Assembly: GCF_900099825.1 (NCBI RefSeq)
Contig: NZ_LT629693.1
Span: 7,327,001 to 7,391,000, forward strand
Source of the DNA: Bradyrhizobium ottawaense
GTDB taxonomy: Bacteria; Pseudomonadota; Alphaproteobacteria; Rhizobiales; Xanthobacteraceae
Reading direction: 5' to 3'
DNA: 64,000 nt
Below the pieces are notes generated by a model. It was not told where the DNA came from. It ran no database searches and saw only the letters and a program-made list of their open reading frames with translations. Of this stretch, positions 35,151 to 42,518 are shown piece by piece; position 1 is the stretch's first letter, and each line of letters begins with the position of its first letter. The position numbers were made by a program, and so were the translations under genes.

Positions 35151-35718
35151 ATCCAGCTAACCAGCTAATGGCTCCATGTCCGGCTGTTGGCGCTTTTCGG
35201 ACCTCGCCAGATGTCCGACTTGAGTGTGCGCCGTGGAAAGGCGGCGCTTTCCAGTGGGTGTAAGTCCCACCCGGCAACCGCTCCAGCCGGAAGCAACCGG
35301 AGCAGTCATGGAGGTAACAAAGTGGCTGAAGCCTTCGGTATGCGTGTCACGAATTGGTGACAGCGCGAGTGTGCAGGCCGTAACGCGAGTAAACGCCGAG
35401 CAAACCTCGAAAAGGACGATGCGCAGGCCGACCCGACCACTCTTTCGGGGAAGGCTGATACGGTTGGGTGCAAGAGCGAATTAATACTCCCAGCCGCTGC
35501 GCCGGGGTAGTGGCGACGGCATGTACACAAGGAAAGCGTACGCAACACGGGAAGCCCCATGGCGTGGCCAGCGATGACCAACCGAACGCCCGCGAGGGAC
35601 AGGTCGGGCGCCTTGGGGTGGCGGAGAGGTTCGCAGTACCGCTGAAGCCGGGTAACGCCGGTGGAGGGAAGGGACCTCAGTTCAAGACAGACGCAACAAG
35701 TAGTGAGGGATTTGGAGA

Positions 35719-37050
35719 TTGGGTAACCTATCAACTCCGAAAACTGTTCAGAAACTGCAGAAGGCGTTGCACGCGAAAGCGAAGGCAGAAGCCGGCTATC
35801 GGTTCTATGCCCTGTACGACAAGATCAGCCGCGAGGACATTCTGGCCCATGCCTATGCCCAGTGCCGCTCCAACAAGGGCGCACCGGGTGTGGACGGTCA
35901 AGACTTTGCGGATATCGATGCGTATGGCGTAGGGCGATGGCTTGGCGAACTGGCGCTTGCGCTCCGGGAGGAAAGCTACCGACCGGATCCTATCAGAAGA
36001 GTGTTCATCCCGAAGGCCAACGGCAAGCTCAGGCCGCTGGGCATCTCGACCGTGCGGGATCGGGTCTGCATGACGGCAGCGATGCTGGTGCTGGAACCGA
36101 TCTTCGAAGCCGACCTTCCACCCGAACAGTACGCGTACCGTCCTGGGCGAAATGCCCAGCAGGCGGTAATTGAGGTGGACCGGCTGCTGTTCCGAGGCCA
36201 TCCGGAAGTCGTTGACGCCGACCTCGCGGACTACTTCGGGAGCATCCCCCATGCCGAACTACTAAAGTCGGTAGCGCGCCGGATTGTTGATCGGCGCGTG
36301 CTGCATCTGATCAAGATGTGGCTGGAATGCCCCGTAGAAGAAACCGATGATCGAGGAAGGAAGACACGCACGACCGAAGCCCGGGACAACCGGCGAGGCA
36401 TCCCGCAAGGGTCACCCATCTCCCCACTACTGGCGAATATTTACATGCGCCGGTTTGTGCTGGGATGGAATATGCTCGGGTTGGAGCAAAGCCTCGGCTC
36501 TCGTATCGTGACCTACGCCGACGATCTCGTGATCCTGTGTCGGAGAGGCAAAGCCGAAGAAGCCTTGCAGCAACTGCGCAAGATCATGAGCAAGCTGAAG
36601 CTCACGGTCAACGAGGAGAAGACACGAATCTGCAGGGTTCCGGAAGGTGAGTTCGACTTCTTGGGCTACACGTTCGGACGGATGTTCTCAGAGAGAACCG
36701 GCCAGGCGCGCCTGGGATACCGGCCATCGAAGAAGAGCATCAAGCGCATGGTTGAGAAAATCCACGCACTGACAGACCGAACGGGGACATGGCAAGAAAC
36801 CACAAAGCTGGTGGGCAAGGTGAACCGCACGCTGCGCGGATGGTCGAACTACTTCCAAGTAGGCACTGTCAGCAAGGCGTATCGGGCACTCGATAGCTAC
36901 ACCGCGATGCGGTTGCGCCGGTGGTTGCGCATCAAGCACAAGGTCAGGCGACGCAAGGGCGGGACCTATCCACTCCCGCATCTCTACGGGCACTTCGGGC
37001 TCGTACGGCTGAGCATGCTTGGGCACGACGTGCCGTGGGTGAAGGCGTGA
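35719..37050 (+). CDS. ltrA: group II intron reverse transcriptase/maturase
   Basis: A 443-residue intron-encoded protein starting from TTG at 35719 just after GGAG (GGAGATTGG); the N-terminus is not certain. Reverse transcriptase blocks are in order: [59 protein letters not shown], the catalytic TYADDLVIL, and [13 protein letters not shown]. The maturase (X) domain is [13 protein letters not shown], and a basic DNA-binding stretch [16 protein letters not shown] follows. No HNH endonuclease domain is present, so retrohoming would depend on replication forks or nicks. All catalytic residues are kept. Confidence 0.95.
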   Translation: MGNLSTPKTVQKLQKALHAKAKAEAGYRFYALYDKISREDILAHAYAQCRSNKGAPGVDGQDFADIDAYGVGRWLGELALALREESYRPDPIRRVFIPKANGKLRPLGISTVRDRVCMTAAMLVLEPIFEADLPPEQYAYRPGRNAQQAVIEVDRLLFRGHPEVVDADLADYFGSIPHAELLKSVARRIVDRRVLHLIKMWLECPVEETDDRGRKTRTTEARDNRRGIPQGSPISPLLANIYMRRFVLGWNMLGLEQSLGSRIVTYADDLVILCRRGKAEEALQQLRKIMSKLKLTVNEEKTRICRVPEGEFDFLGYTFGRMFSERTGQARLGYRPSKKSIKRMVEKIHALTDRTGTWQETTKLVGKVNRTLRGWSNYFQVGTVSKAYRALDSYTAMRLRRWLRIKHKVRRRKGGTYPLPHLYGHFGLVRLSMLGHDVPWVKA

Positions 37051-37062
37051 CGTTTTGTCCGA

Positions 37063-37095
37063 GAGCCGGATGCGGGAAATCCGCCTGTCCGGTTC
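37063..37095 (+). ncRNA. group II intron domain V
   Basis: GAGCCGGA at the start pairs with TCCGGTTC at the end around a GCGGGAAATCCGC hairpin. The 33-base length and the GAAA tetraloop with flanking G-C pairs match domain V, the catalytic core of group II introns. Confidence 0.85.
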
Positions 37096-37170
37096 GATGA
37101 GCGGAGTGTGAAAACGGGGCCATGGTCGAACCAGTAAGGCACCGCCAAACGAAAGGGGCGGAAACAGATA

Positions 37171-37629
37171 TGTTCGAACCTAAAACTACCGCGTCACACT
37201 TCGACTCTACCCGTAATGCCCACCAAAACGAACGTCTGCCAATGCCCCATGGATTTATGAGTTCACCCCCAATTTACGCGCGTGCCTCGCCGTTCCGAAC
37301 AATTTTCGATAATTTTCGCGGTAACCTTTCAGTCACCGTAAAGGGTTCCATCACACTTGTTACGCGGGCGTTTCGAATTCAGACGCACCTGTTTTGGAAT
37401 GCGACAGGGGGTGCAGACGAAGCGTGAACAGCGGTCGTTCACCGTCAATGAAAGATTGCGAAAAGCCCTTTATCCGTGGGCTTAATGCACGATTCACTGT
37501 CTTAAATTCATGATCTCTTTATTGTCTTATTTAAGCGGATCTTCAAACGCTCCCCTTAAGTTGTGGCTATCAGGCGGGACAAAAGTTTCGTCGAAATAAG
37601 TCGATAAAAACGACAACAGGGGAAGTGTC
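37171..37629. other. AT-rich intergenic region upstream of ldtR
   Basis: No gene could be recognised in these 459 bases. An open frame at 37122-37427 shows no family features and begins inside the intron end. The last 150 bases are AT-rich and probably carry the ldtR promoter; GGGGAA lies just before its ATG. Confidence 0.55.
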
Positions 37630-38145
37630 ATGATCAAAGCCGTTGCAACGGCGGTGGAAACCGCTGAACGCTCTGCCGGTCAAGCTCCGGTGCAGCCGCT
37701 CTACCTCGAAGCATTGACTCTGGTGGAGCGTCTGCATCGCCGCCTGCTCGACGTCATCAAGGACGAGTTCGATCGCCGCGGTCGCGCCGACATCAATTCG
37801 GTGCAGGCGCTGCTGCTCTATAACATCGGTGACAAGGAGCTGACCGCGGGCGAACTGCGCACGCGCGGTTACTACCTCGGCTCCAACGTCTCCTACAACC
37901 TCAAGAAGCTCGTCGAGCTCGGCTTCCTCGATCATCAGCGCAGCCGCGTTGATCGTCGCTCGGTCCGCATCCGCCTCACCGCGCAGGGCCAGGAAATCCG
38001 CAAGATCGTCGACGCGCTGTATCAGAAGCACGTCAAGACCGTTGAACAGGTCGGCGGCATCTCGAACGACGAGTTTGCGACCCTGAACAAGTCGCTGCAT
38101 CGGCTCGAGCGCTTCTGGACCGACCAGATCCTGTATCGGCTCTGA
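37630..38145 (+). CDS. ldtR: MarR-type regulator LdtR
   Basis: A 171-residue winged-helix regulator matching LdtR, which in Liberibacter and Sinorhizobium controls an L,D-transpeptidase and osmotic-stress genes. Diagnostic blocks are RRGRADINSVQALLLYNIGDKELTAGELRTRGYYLGSNVSYNLKKL (the DNA-binding helices) and RRSVRIRLTAQGQEIRKIV (the wing). ATG follows GGGGAAGTGTC. It is a single gene bounded by a strong terminator at 38266. In related genomes it stands near glyA, so its isolation here by several kilobases on each side suggests insertions around it. Confidence 0.92.
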   Translation: MIKAVATAVETAERSAGQAPVQPLYLEALTLVERLHRRLLDVIKDEFDRRGRADINSVQALLLYNIGDKELTAGELRTRGYYLGSNVSYNLKKLVELGFLDHQRSRVDRRSVRIRLTAQGQEIRKIVDALYQKHVKTVEQVGGISNDEFATLNKSLHRLERFWTDQILYRL

Positions 38146-38265
38146 GAATACACAGAGCTCGACAAGAAACTTTCGACCGCCTCACGGCCAAGCCGGCCGC
38201 TTAGAAGACCGGCAGCCAACAGAAGCGGTCAAACAAACTGGCAAGGCAGCAAGCCCTGCCCAGGG

Positions 38266-38303
38266 CGCATCGGCTCCGGTTCTTCCGGGACCGGTGCGTT
38301 TTT
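38266..38303 (+). terminator. terminator after ldtR
   Basis: CGCATCGG and CTCCGG pair with CCGGGA and CCGGTGCG around TTCTT, followed by TTTTTG. It is directly convergent with the next gene. Confidence 0.85.
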
Positions 38304-38318
38304 GTATTTTAGGGGGCC

Positions 38319-38693
38319 TTAATTCCGCGGCGTCAGGCGGTCGGTGCCATTGCCGCTCTCGCCGCGGATCGACCAGTTGCCGGTCAGGACGCCACCTTCG
38401 CCGACCGTGTAGATGATCAATCCGGGCTGGCCGTTGACCTGGTAGGTCGCCGCCAGCGTGTCGCCGCGGCGCATGCCGAACCCGCTGTAGAGCGTGCTGC
38501 CGATCTTCCATTTGATCGAGAACGTCGTGTCCGAGATGACATCGACGGTCGCGGTGCCGGTGTATTTGGAGCCGTCGGCATTGGTGCCGACCTCGTCGTA
38601 GGTCGAGGCCAGCTTGAGCGTATCGGCAAATGCCGGCGTCAAGGCCGGCGTCGCCAGGCCCAGAACGAGGACGGCGCAGATGGTCCGGATCAT
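38319..38693 (-). CDS. secreted fibronectin-binding-like small protein
   Basis: A 124-residue exported protein. The ATG at 38693 is chosen because it directly gives a signal peptide (IRTICAVLVLGLATPALTPAFA); the frame back to 38816 codes no export signal. The mature part is a small beta-rich domain with YDEVGTNADGSKYTGTATVDV, FSIKWKIGSTLYSGFGMRRGDTL and VGEGGVLTGNWSI, repeats of a kind seen in several Bradyrhizobium secreted proteins. Similar proteins are sometimes annotated as fibronectin-binding; that is a naming tradition, not shown here. Function unknown. Confidence 0.68.
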   Translation of the reverse strand: MIRTICAVLVLGLATPALTPAFADTLKLASTYDEVGTNADGSKYTGTATVDVISDTTFSIKWKIGSTLYSGFGMRRGDTLAATYQVNGQPGLIIYTVGEGGVLTGNWSIRGESGNGTDRLTPRN

Positions 38694-38869
38694 GATATTG
38701 CCCCTCAAGTTGATCTTGGAAATTGATTTCAGCCCGCAATAATCCGCCATAAACCGCTTCCATGACCGGCGCAACTGGCCGCGCTTCGGCACTGCAAAAT
38801 AAGTTGCCCCCGACATGGAACCGGTTGCGGGGTCTGCGCTTTATCAGTCCGTGCTGGAGGACTGAAGCG

Positions 38870-39124
38870 ATGCTGGTCGAGCGCGGATTGCAGGTCATGA
38901 ATGTCGAAGTGGTCGGCGATGCCTATGCCATCGCGTCGAACTATCTCCGCAAGGCCGGCACCATTTCGGACACCTTCGCCACCGACGAGCAATTGCTCGA
39001 AATCATCGTCAATCTGTTCCAGCGCGGCGAGTTCAACCGGATCCGGCTCGCCAACAAGGCGATCGCCAAATTCGAAGCCGACAGATTCTATGAGACCCGA
39101 CCCATCACCATCCTTTCAGCCTGA
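38870..39124 (+). CDS. small hypothetical protein
   Basis: An 84-residue soluble protein from ATG at 38870, with GGAGG about 10 bases upstream. The sequence is helical with the pattern VVGDAYAIASNYLRKAGTISDTFATDEQLLEIIVNLFQRGEFNRIRLANKAI. No membrane helix, no cysteine. I recognise it only as a small protein typical of bradyrhizobia. It is followed by another small gene 24 bp away, so the pair may be one transcript. Confidence 0.6.
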   Translation: MLVERGLQVMNVEVVGDAYAIASNYLRKAGTISDTFATDEQLLEIIVNLFQRGEFNRIRLANKAIAKFEADRFYETRPITILSA

Positions 39125-39148
39125 TCGCATCACCTTCAGGAGAACACC

Positions 39149-39370
39149 ATGGAAGCCGCCATCGACCGCATCATGCAGACCTACGATCTGCTGTTGAATC
39201 GCACGACCGCGGCCAGCGAAGAGGCGCGCGCCAAGGTAACGGACTATGTGAAGACGCTGTTCGAGGCGGGCGAAAAGGACACGCACCGCCTGACGGTGTG
39301 CGGGCTGACCTACCTGCGTCAGCTCGACGGCTCGACCGATCCGGTGAAGGCCGGATTTACCGGGCTGTAG
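39149..39370 (+). CDS. small hypothetical protein
   Basis: A 73-residue protein with AGGAGAAC upstream of its ATG. It is predicted to be helical and contains KVTDYVKTLFEAGEKDTHRLTVCGLTYLRQLDG, with one cysteine. No known family is evident. It shares a transcript with the preceding 84-residue gene and is the last gene before the 21-bp repeats. Confidence 0.6.
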   Translation: MEAAIDRIMQTYDLLLNRTTAASEEARAKVTDYVKTLFEAGEKDTHRLTVCGLTYLRQLDGSTDPVKAGFTGL

Positions 39371-39423
39371 GCACAGCCCGAGCCTCTCGCATCGCGGGCA
39401 GCGGTCCGGGCAGAGCATCGCAA

Positions 39424-39481
39424 CACCTGTACGCCCGGGTGTACCACCTGTACGCCCGGGTGTACCACCTGTACGCCCGGG
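39424..39481. repeat. three tandem copies of a 21-bp near-palindromic unit
   Basis: The unit contains CACCTGTACGCCCGGG and ends in TGTAC. Two full copies (39424-39444, 39445-39465) are followed by a 16-base third copy. The middle of each unit, GTACGCCCGGGTGTAC, is palindromic in 14 of 16 positions. A 21-bp period is two turns of the helix, which suits cooperative binding of a dimeric regulator. The 39371-39681 gap holds no gene apart from these repeats and the 15-bp duplication at 39596. Confidence 0.85.
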
Positions 39482-39595
39482 ACGCCGGCTGATATGCTTG
39501 CCTGATTGGGATAGCAGGTCGCCGGTCCGCTTAGCCGTCGCACGGCTTCCCGGAACGATGCAGGTCGTTCACATCAAGTCCCGATCCGCATCGAT

Positions 39596-39625
39596 CCGGA
39601 TTTTTCGACGCCGGATTTTTCGACG
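39596..39625. repeat. 15-bp tandem duplication
   Basis: CCGGATTTTTCGACG occurs twice in a row without mismatch, 57 bp before the DUF1326 gene. Confidence 0.9.
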
Positions 39626-39681
39626 CAAGGCATTTTCAGGCGGCTGCATGGTCCCGCGGGCAACGCGATGGGAGGTGCGTC

Positions 39682-40314
39682 ATGGCTGCATCCGACTGGC
39701 GTCTCGAAGGCGAATGGATCAAGAACTGCAATTGCGCATTCGGCTGTCCCTGCGATTTCAATGCACTGCCGACTCACGGCTCCTGCAAGGGCATGGTGGC
39801 CATGAGGATCACCAAGGGGCACTTCAAAGGCACCAGGCTCGATGGCCTGGTTTTCGCGGCCACCGTTGATTTTCCCGGAGCGCTGCACGAGGGCAATGGG
39901 CAGATGCAGCCGATCATCGATGAGCGCGCCACGCCGGAACAGCGCCAGGCCCTTTTCGAGATCATGTCGGGCAAGAATTCGGCCGAAGGCACCCTGTTCC
40001 AGATCTTCAGCCTGATCGTCAGCAAGATCCATGATCCACTGTTCGTGCCCTTTGAGTTCTCGTTCGACAGGAACGGACGCGTCGCGCGGCTCGTCGCCAA
40101 GGGCGTGCTGGAGACCGATGTCGAGCCGATCAAGAACCCGGTGACCGGCGCGCCGCATCGAATCCAGGTTGTGATGCCCGAAGGCTTCGAGCACAGGTCC
40201 GCCGAGGTTGCCTCTTCCAACATCCACTCGACCGGGGCGATCAAATTCGACACCAAGGGCAGGCACAGCTCGCTCGCCAACGTCGTCCAGACGCCTGACG
40301 GGGTTGCGGCGTGA
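39682..40314 (+). CDS. DUF1326 domain protein
   Basis: A 210-residue protein of the DUF1326 family. The N-terminal block is LEGEWIKNCNCAFGCPCDFNALPTHGSCKG, where closely spaced cysteines (NCNC, CPC, C) suggest a metal or thiol site, followed by FAATVDFPGALHEGNG. Members are found in proteobacteria and usually stand next to a DUF2182 membrane protein, as here. The job is unknown; the cysteine pattern hints at copper or another soft metal. GGAGG lies 8-12 bases before the ATG. The 21-bp repeats upstream may control it. Confidence 0.85.
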   Translation: MAASDWRLEGEWIKNCNCAFGCPCDFNALPTHGSCKGMVAMRITKGHFKGTRLDGLVFAATVDFPGALHEGNGQMQPIIDERATPEQRQALFEIMSGKNSAEGTLFQIFSLIVSKIHDPLFVPFEFSFDRNGRVARLVAKGVLETDVEPIKNPVTGAPHRIQVVMPEGFEHRSAEVASSNIHSTGAIKFDTKGRHSSLANVVQTPDGVAA

Positions 40315-40354
40315 TGCGGTGCAGAGGCTGTCCTTGACGCTAGGGTGAAGCCTG

Positions 40355-41137
40355 ATGGCTGAGCTGTTGGCGCTTGAATACCTGTTGCGGCGCGACCGCC
40401 TGGTCGTTGCCGCGGGGCTCGCCGTCGTGGTGGCGCTGGCGTGGGTCTATCTGGCCGCCGGGGCAGGCATGGACACCGACATGGCCGACATGGCGATGGA
40501 CATGCCGATGCCGTGGTCGCCGTTCTACGCCGCGCTCGTGTTCGTCATGTGGTGGGTCATGATGATCGCGATGATGGTGCCGAGCGCCGCCCCGACGATC
40601 CTGCTGTTTGCGGCCATCCGGCGCAAGCAGGGGCCGGCGGATCATCCCTCCGCGCAAGCCTGGATCTTTTGCGGCGGCTATCTGCTGATGTGGGCGGGGT
40701 TCAGCCTTCTCGCGGTGCTGGCGCAGTGGGCGCTGGGACATGCCGGGCTGTTGTCCATGGCCATGGCAAGCACCAGCGCCGTGCTCGGCGGTGTCGTTCT
40801 GCTTGCCGCAGGGCTTTATCAGCTCACGCCGCTCAAGACCGCCTGCCTGCACTATTGCCAGAACCCGGTCCTGTTCTTGAGCCGGTACTGGCAACCCGGT
40901 GCGGCGGGTGCGTTGCGCATGGGCCTCCGGCATGGAGGTTACTGCCTCGGCTGTTGCTGGTTCCTGATGGCGCTGTTGTTCGTCGGCGGGGTCATGAACC
41001 TTGCCTGGATTGCTGGCATCGCTCTCTATGTCGCCGTCGAGAAGTTGCTGCCGATCGGCCGTGCGCTCAGCCGCCTCGCCGGCGTGGCGTTGTGCGCGGC
41101 GGGTGGGTTTTTGCTGGTGCGGGCACTCGTTTCGTAG
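40355..41137 (+). CDS. DUF2182 integral membrane protein
   Basis: A 260-residue membrane protein with about six or seven hydrophobic segments. It carries a periplasm-facing Met/Asp-rich loop (AGMDTDMADMAMDMPMPWSP) that looks metal-binding, then WWVMMIAMMVPSAAPTILLF, and later CLHYCQNPVLFL and GYCLGCCWFLMAL with paired cysteines. These are family traits of DUF2182, once described as putative metal-binding membrane proteins. It lies 40 bp after DUF1326. A role in copper or other metal handling is plausible, but only by these residues. Confidence 0.85.
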   Translation: MAELLALEYLLRRDRLVVAAGLAVVVALAWVYLAAGAGMDTDMADMAMDMPMPWSPFYAALVFVMWWVMMIAMMVPSAAPTILLFAAIRRKQGPADHPSAQAWIFCGGYLLMWAGFSLLAVLAQWALGHAGLLSMAMASTSAVLGGVVLLAAGLYQLTPLKTACLHYCQNPVLFLSRYWQPGAAGALRMGLRHGGYCLGCCWFLMALLFVGGVMNLAWIAGIALYVAVEKLLPIGRALSRLAGVALCAAGGFLLVRALVS

Positions 41138-41530
41138 CGCCTGATTTCTCTACTGCGCCAGCGGCCCGGGTCCGCAGTGCAAGCGGAATCTTCAGCAGCA
41201 ACTGCGACAAATCAACCCGACGGGCAAATCACCAAAAGTCTGTCCAGCCCCTCGGATAAAAATATTCCGCTAGGGCCGTCGGGCAAATCAGATTTACGAC
41301 TCCCGCCATCCTGTCCCGCCAGAGGGGCGTAGGCCATCGTCGCAAACGAGGGGCAGGGAGCGGTGGACGCGAAGGCTGCGACTGACGAGCGCGGCAGATG
41401 CGTACGGCGAAATCGTTTGGGTCCGACGCCCCGGTGCTGGCGTCAAGTTGGCGGAAGCGAAAGCCTACGTTGATGATGGTGGCAAGAAAGCCGGTCACCA
41501 GGACGAAATCGTATAAGCCGTAAAGCCATT

Positions 41531-41643
41531 GCGCAGGGAAGGCCGGGTGTTCTCCGCTGAACCTGTATGCTCATGTGCAGCATTTTTTGATGCACATCGC
41601 ACATGAGACCGCGGGTGCAGCGCGCACCCGGTCTTCCCTGCGC
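41531..41643. repeat. long hairpin of a dispersed intergenic element
   Basis: GCGCAGGGAAGGCCGGGTG (41531) pairs with CACCCGGTCTTCCCTGCGC (41625), and CTCATGTGC pairs with GCACATGAG inside it. It belongs to a longer non-coding block, 41250-41720, of the kind found repeatedly in Bradyrhizobium genomes. The 41138-41872 stretch otherwise contains no gene. Confidence 0.8.
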
Positions 41644-41723
41644 CCTCTGTTTTTCGAGGGTGAGGTTTCCAGCAAAACTCCGGGCGCATCGCGCCGCGAG
41701 AATGCGAAGTCGTATTCGGGATT

Positions 41724-41803
41724 CGTAGGATGGGTGGAGCGAAGCGACACCCATCGCCTCACGGGCAGTGTTGATGGGTATCGCTTCGCTCCACCCATCC
41801 TAC
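41724..41803. repeat. intergenic inverted repeat, GTAGGATGGG family
   Basis: CGTAGGATGGGTGGAGCGAAGCGA is mirrored by TCGCTTCGCTCCACCCATCCTAC at the other end. The arms are 22 bp and almost perfect. It lies just before the GST gene. Confidence 0.88.
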
Positions 41804-41872
41804 AGACTACAAACTGGATTGTGTCGCTTCGCTCGCAATGACAGTCTCACACAACAATAACCCCCCGAGGAA

Positions 41873-42505
41873 ATTCCCACGCTCACGCTTCATCATCTCA
41901 ACGACTCCCGTTCGCAGCGGATTCTGTGGCTGCTGGAAGAGCTGGGCACCCCCTATGAGATGAAGCGCTATCAGCGTGACGCCACGACGCGGCTGGCGCC
42001 GCCGGAGCTTTCGAAAATTCATCCGCTCGGCAAGTCGCCCGTCATCACCGACGGCGATGTCAGAATCGCGGAATCGGCCGCGATCGTCGATTACATCATT
42101 CGCCGTTATGGAAAGGGCGCGATGATGCCGGCCACCGGCAGTGCCGACTATGAGGCCTATAACGAGTGGCTGCATTATTCCGAAGGTTCGGCGATGCTGC
42201 CGCTGATGCTGAACCTCTATGTCGGCCGGTTGAAGGAAGCCGGCGCGCCATTGCATCCGCGCATCGACAGCGAGATGGCCAACCATCTCGGCTATGTCGA
42301 CGCCGCGCTGAAGGGCCGTGACTTCTTCGTCGGCCCGTCGCTGACGGGCGCCGATATCCAGATGAGCTTTGTCGGCGAGATGGCAAAAGTGTTCGACAAG
42401 CTCGGACCGTATCCGAACCTCGCGGCCTGGCTGACGCGGATGCACGCGCGACCGGCCTTCAAACGTTCGGTCGAGAAGGGCGGGGCGTACCGGTTTGCGA
42501 CCTGA
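41873..42505 (+). CDS. glutathione S-transferase, non-canonical start (ATT)
   Basis: A 210-residue GST. The thioredoxin-like N-terminal domain reads LTLHHLNDSRSQRILWLLEELGTPYEM, with the catalytic serine region SRSQRILW, followed by KSPVITDGD and ESAAIVDYIIRRYG. The C-terminal helical domain ends at AFKRSVEKGG. In this frame the codons between the stop at 41858 and the Met at 41960 contain no ATG, GTG or TTG. The family start fits ATT at 41873 (GAGGAA-ATT-CCC). Either ATT is used, or the start codon has been lost. An ATG at 41960 would remove the first 29 residues, including the glutathione-binding serine. Confidence 0.78.
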   Translation: MPTLTLHHLNDSRSQRILWLLEELGTPYEMKRYQRDATTRLAPPELSKIHPLGKSPVITDGDVRIAESAAIVDYIIRRYGKGAMMPATGSADYEAYNEWLHYSEGSAMLPLMLNLYVGRLKEAGAPLHPRIDSEMANHLGYVDAALKGRDFFVGPSLTGADIQMSFVGEMAKVFDKLGPYPNLAAWLTRMHARPAFKRSVEKGGAYRFAT

Positions 42506-42518
42506 CGTAGCCGCCGCC

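Larger units (their letters stand above)
35226..37170 (+). mobile_element. group II intron with encoded maturase
   Basis: The 5' end is set at GTGCGCCGTGG, a usual group II start, followed by GGGTGTAAGTCCCACCCGG, which is the conserved start of domain I. The reverse transcriptase/maturase gene fills domain IV. Domain V is at 37063-37095. The 3' end is uncertain: domain VI is not clear, and a CCGCC/GGCGG hairpin near 37143-37160 may belong to it, so the limit at about 37170 is a guess. The element lies some 75 bp after a terminator and interrupts no recognisable gene. It is a self-splicing, retro-mobile element and appears intact. Confidence 0.85.

Noticed and set aside
37122..37427. 101-codon open frame after the intron maturase
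   Set aside because: It begins within the likely intron end, has no ribosome-binding site and shows no family features.
39424..39481. Short CRISPR array
   Set aside because: The units follow each other without spacers, are only 21 bp, and no cas genes are present.
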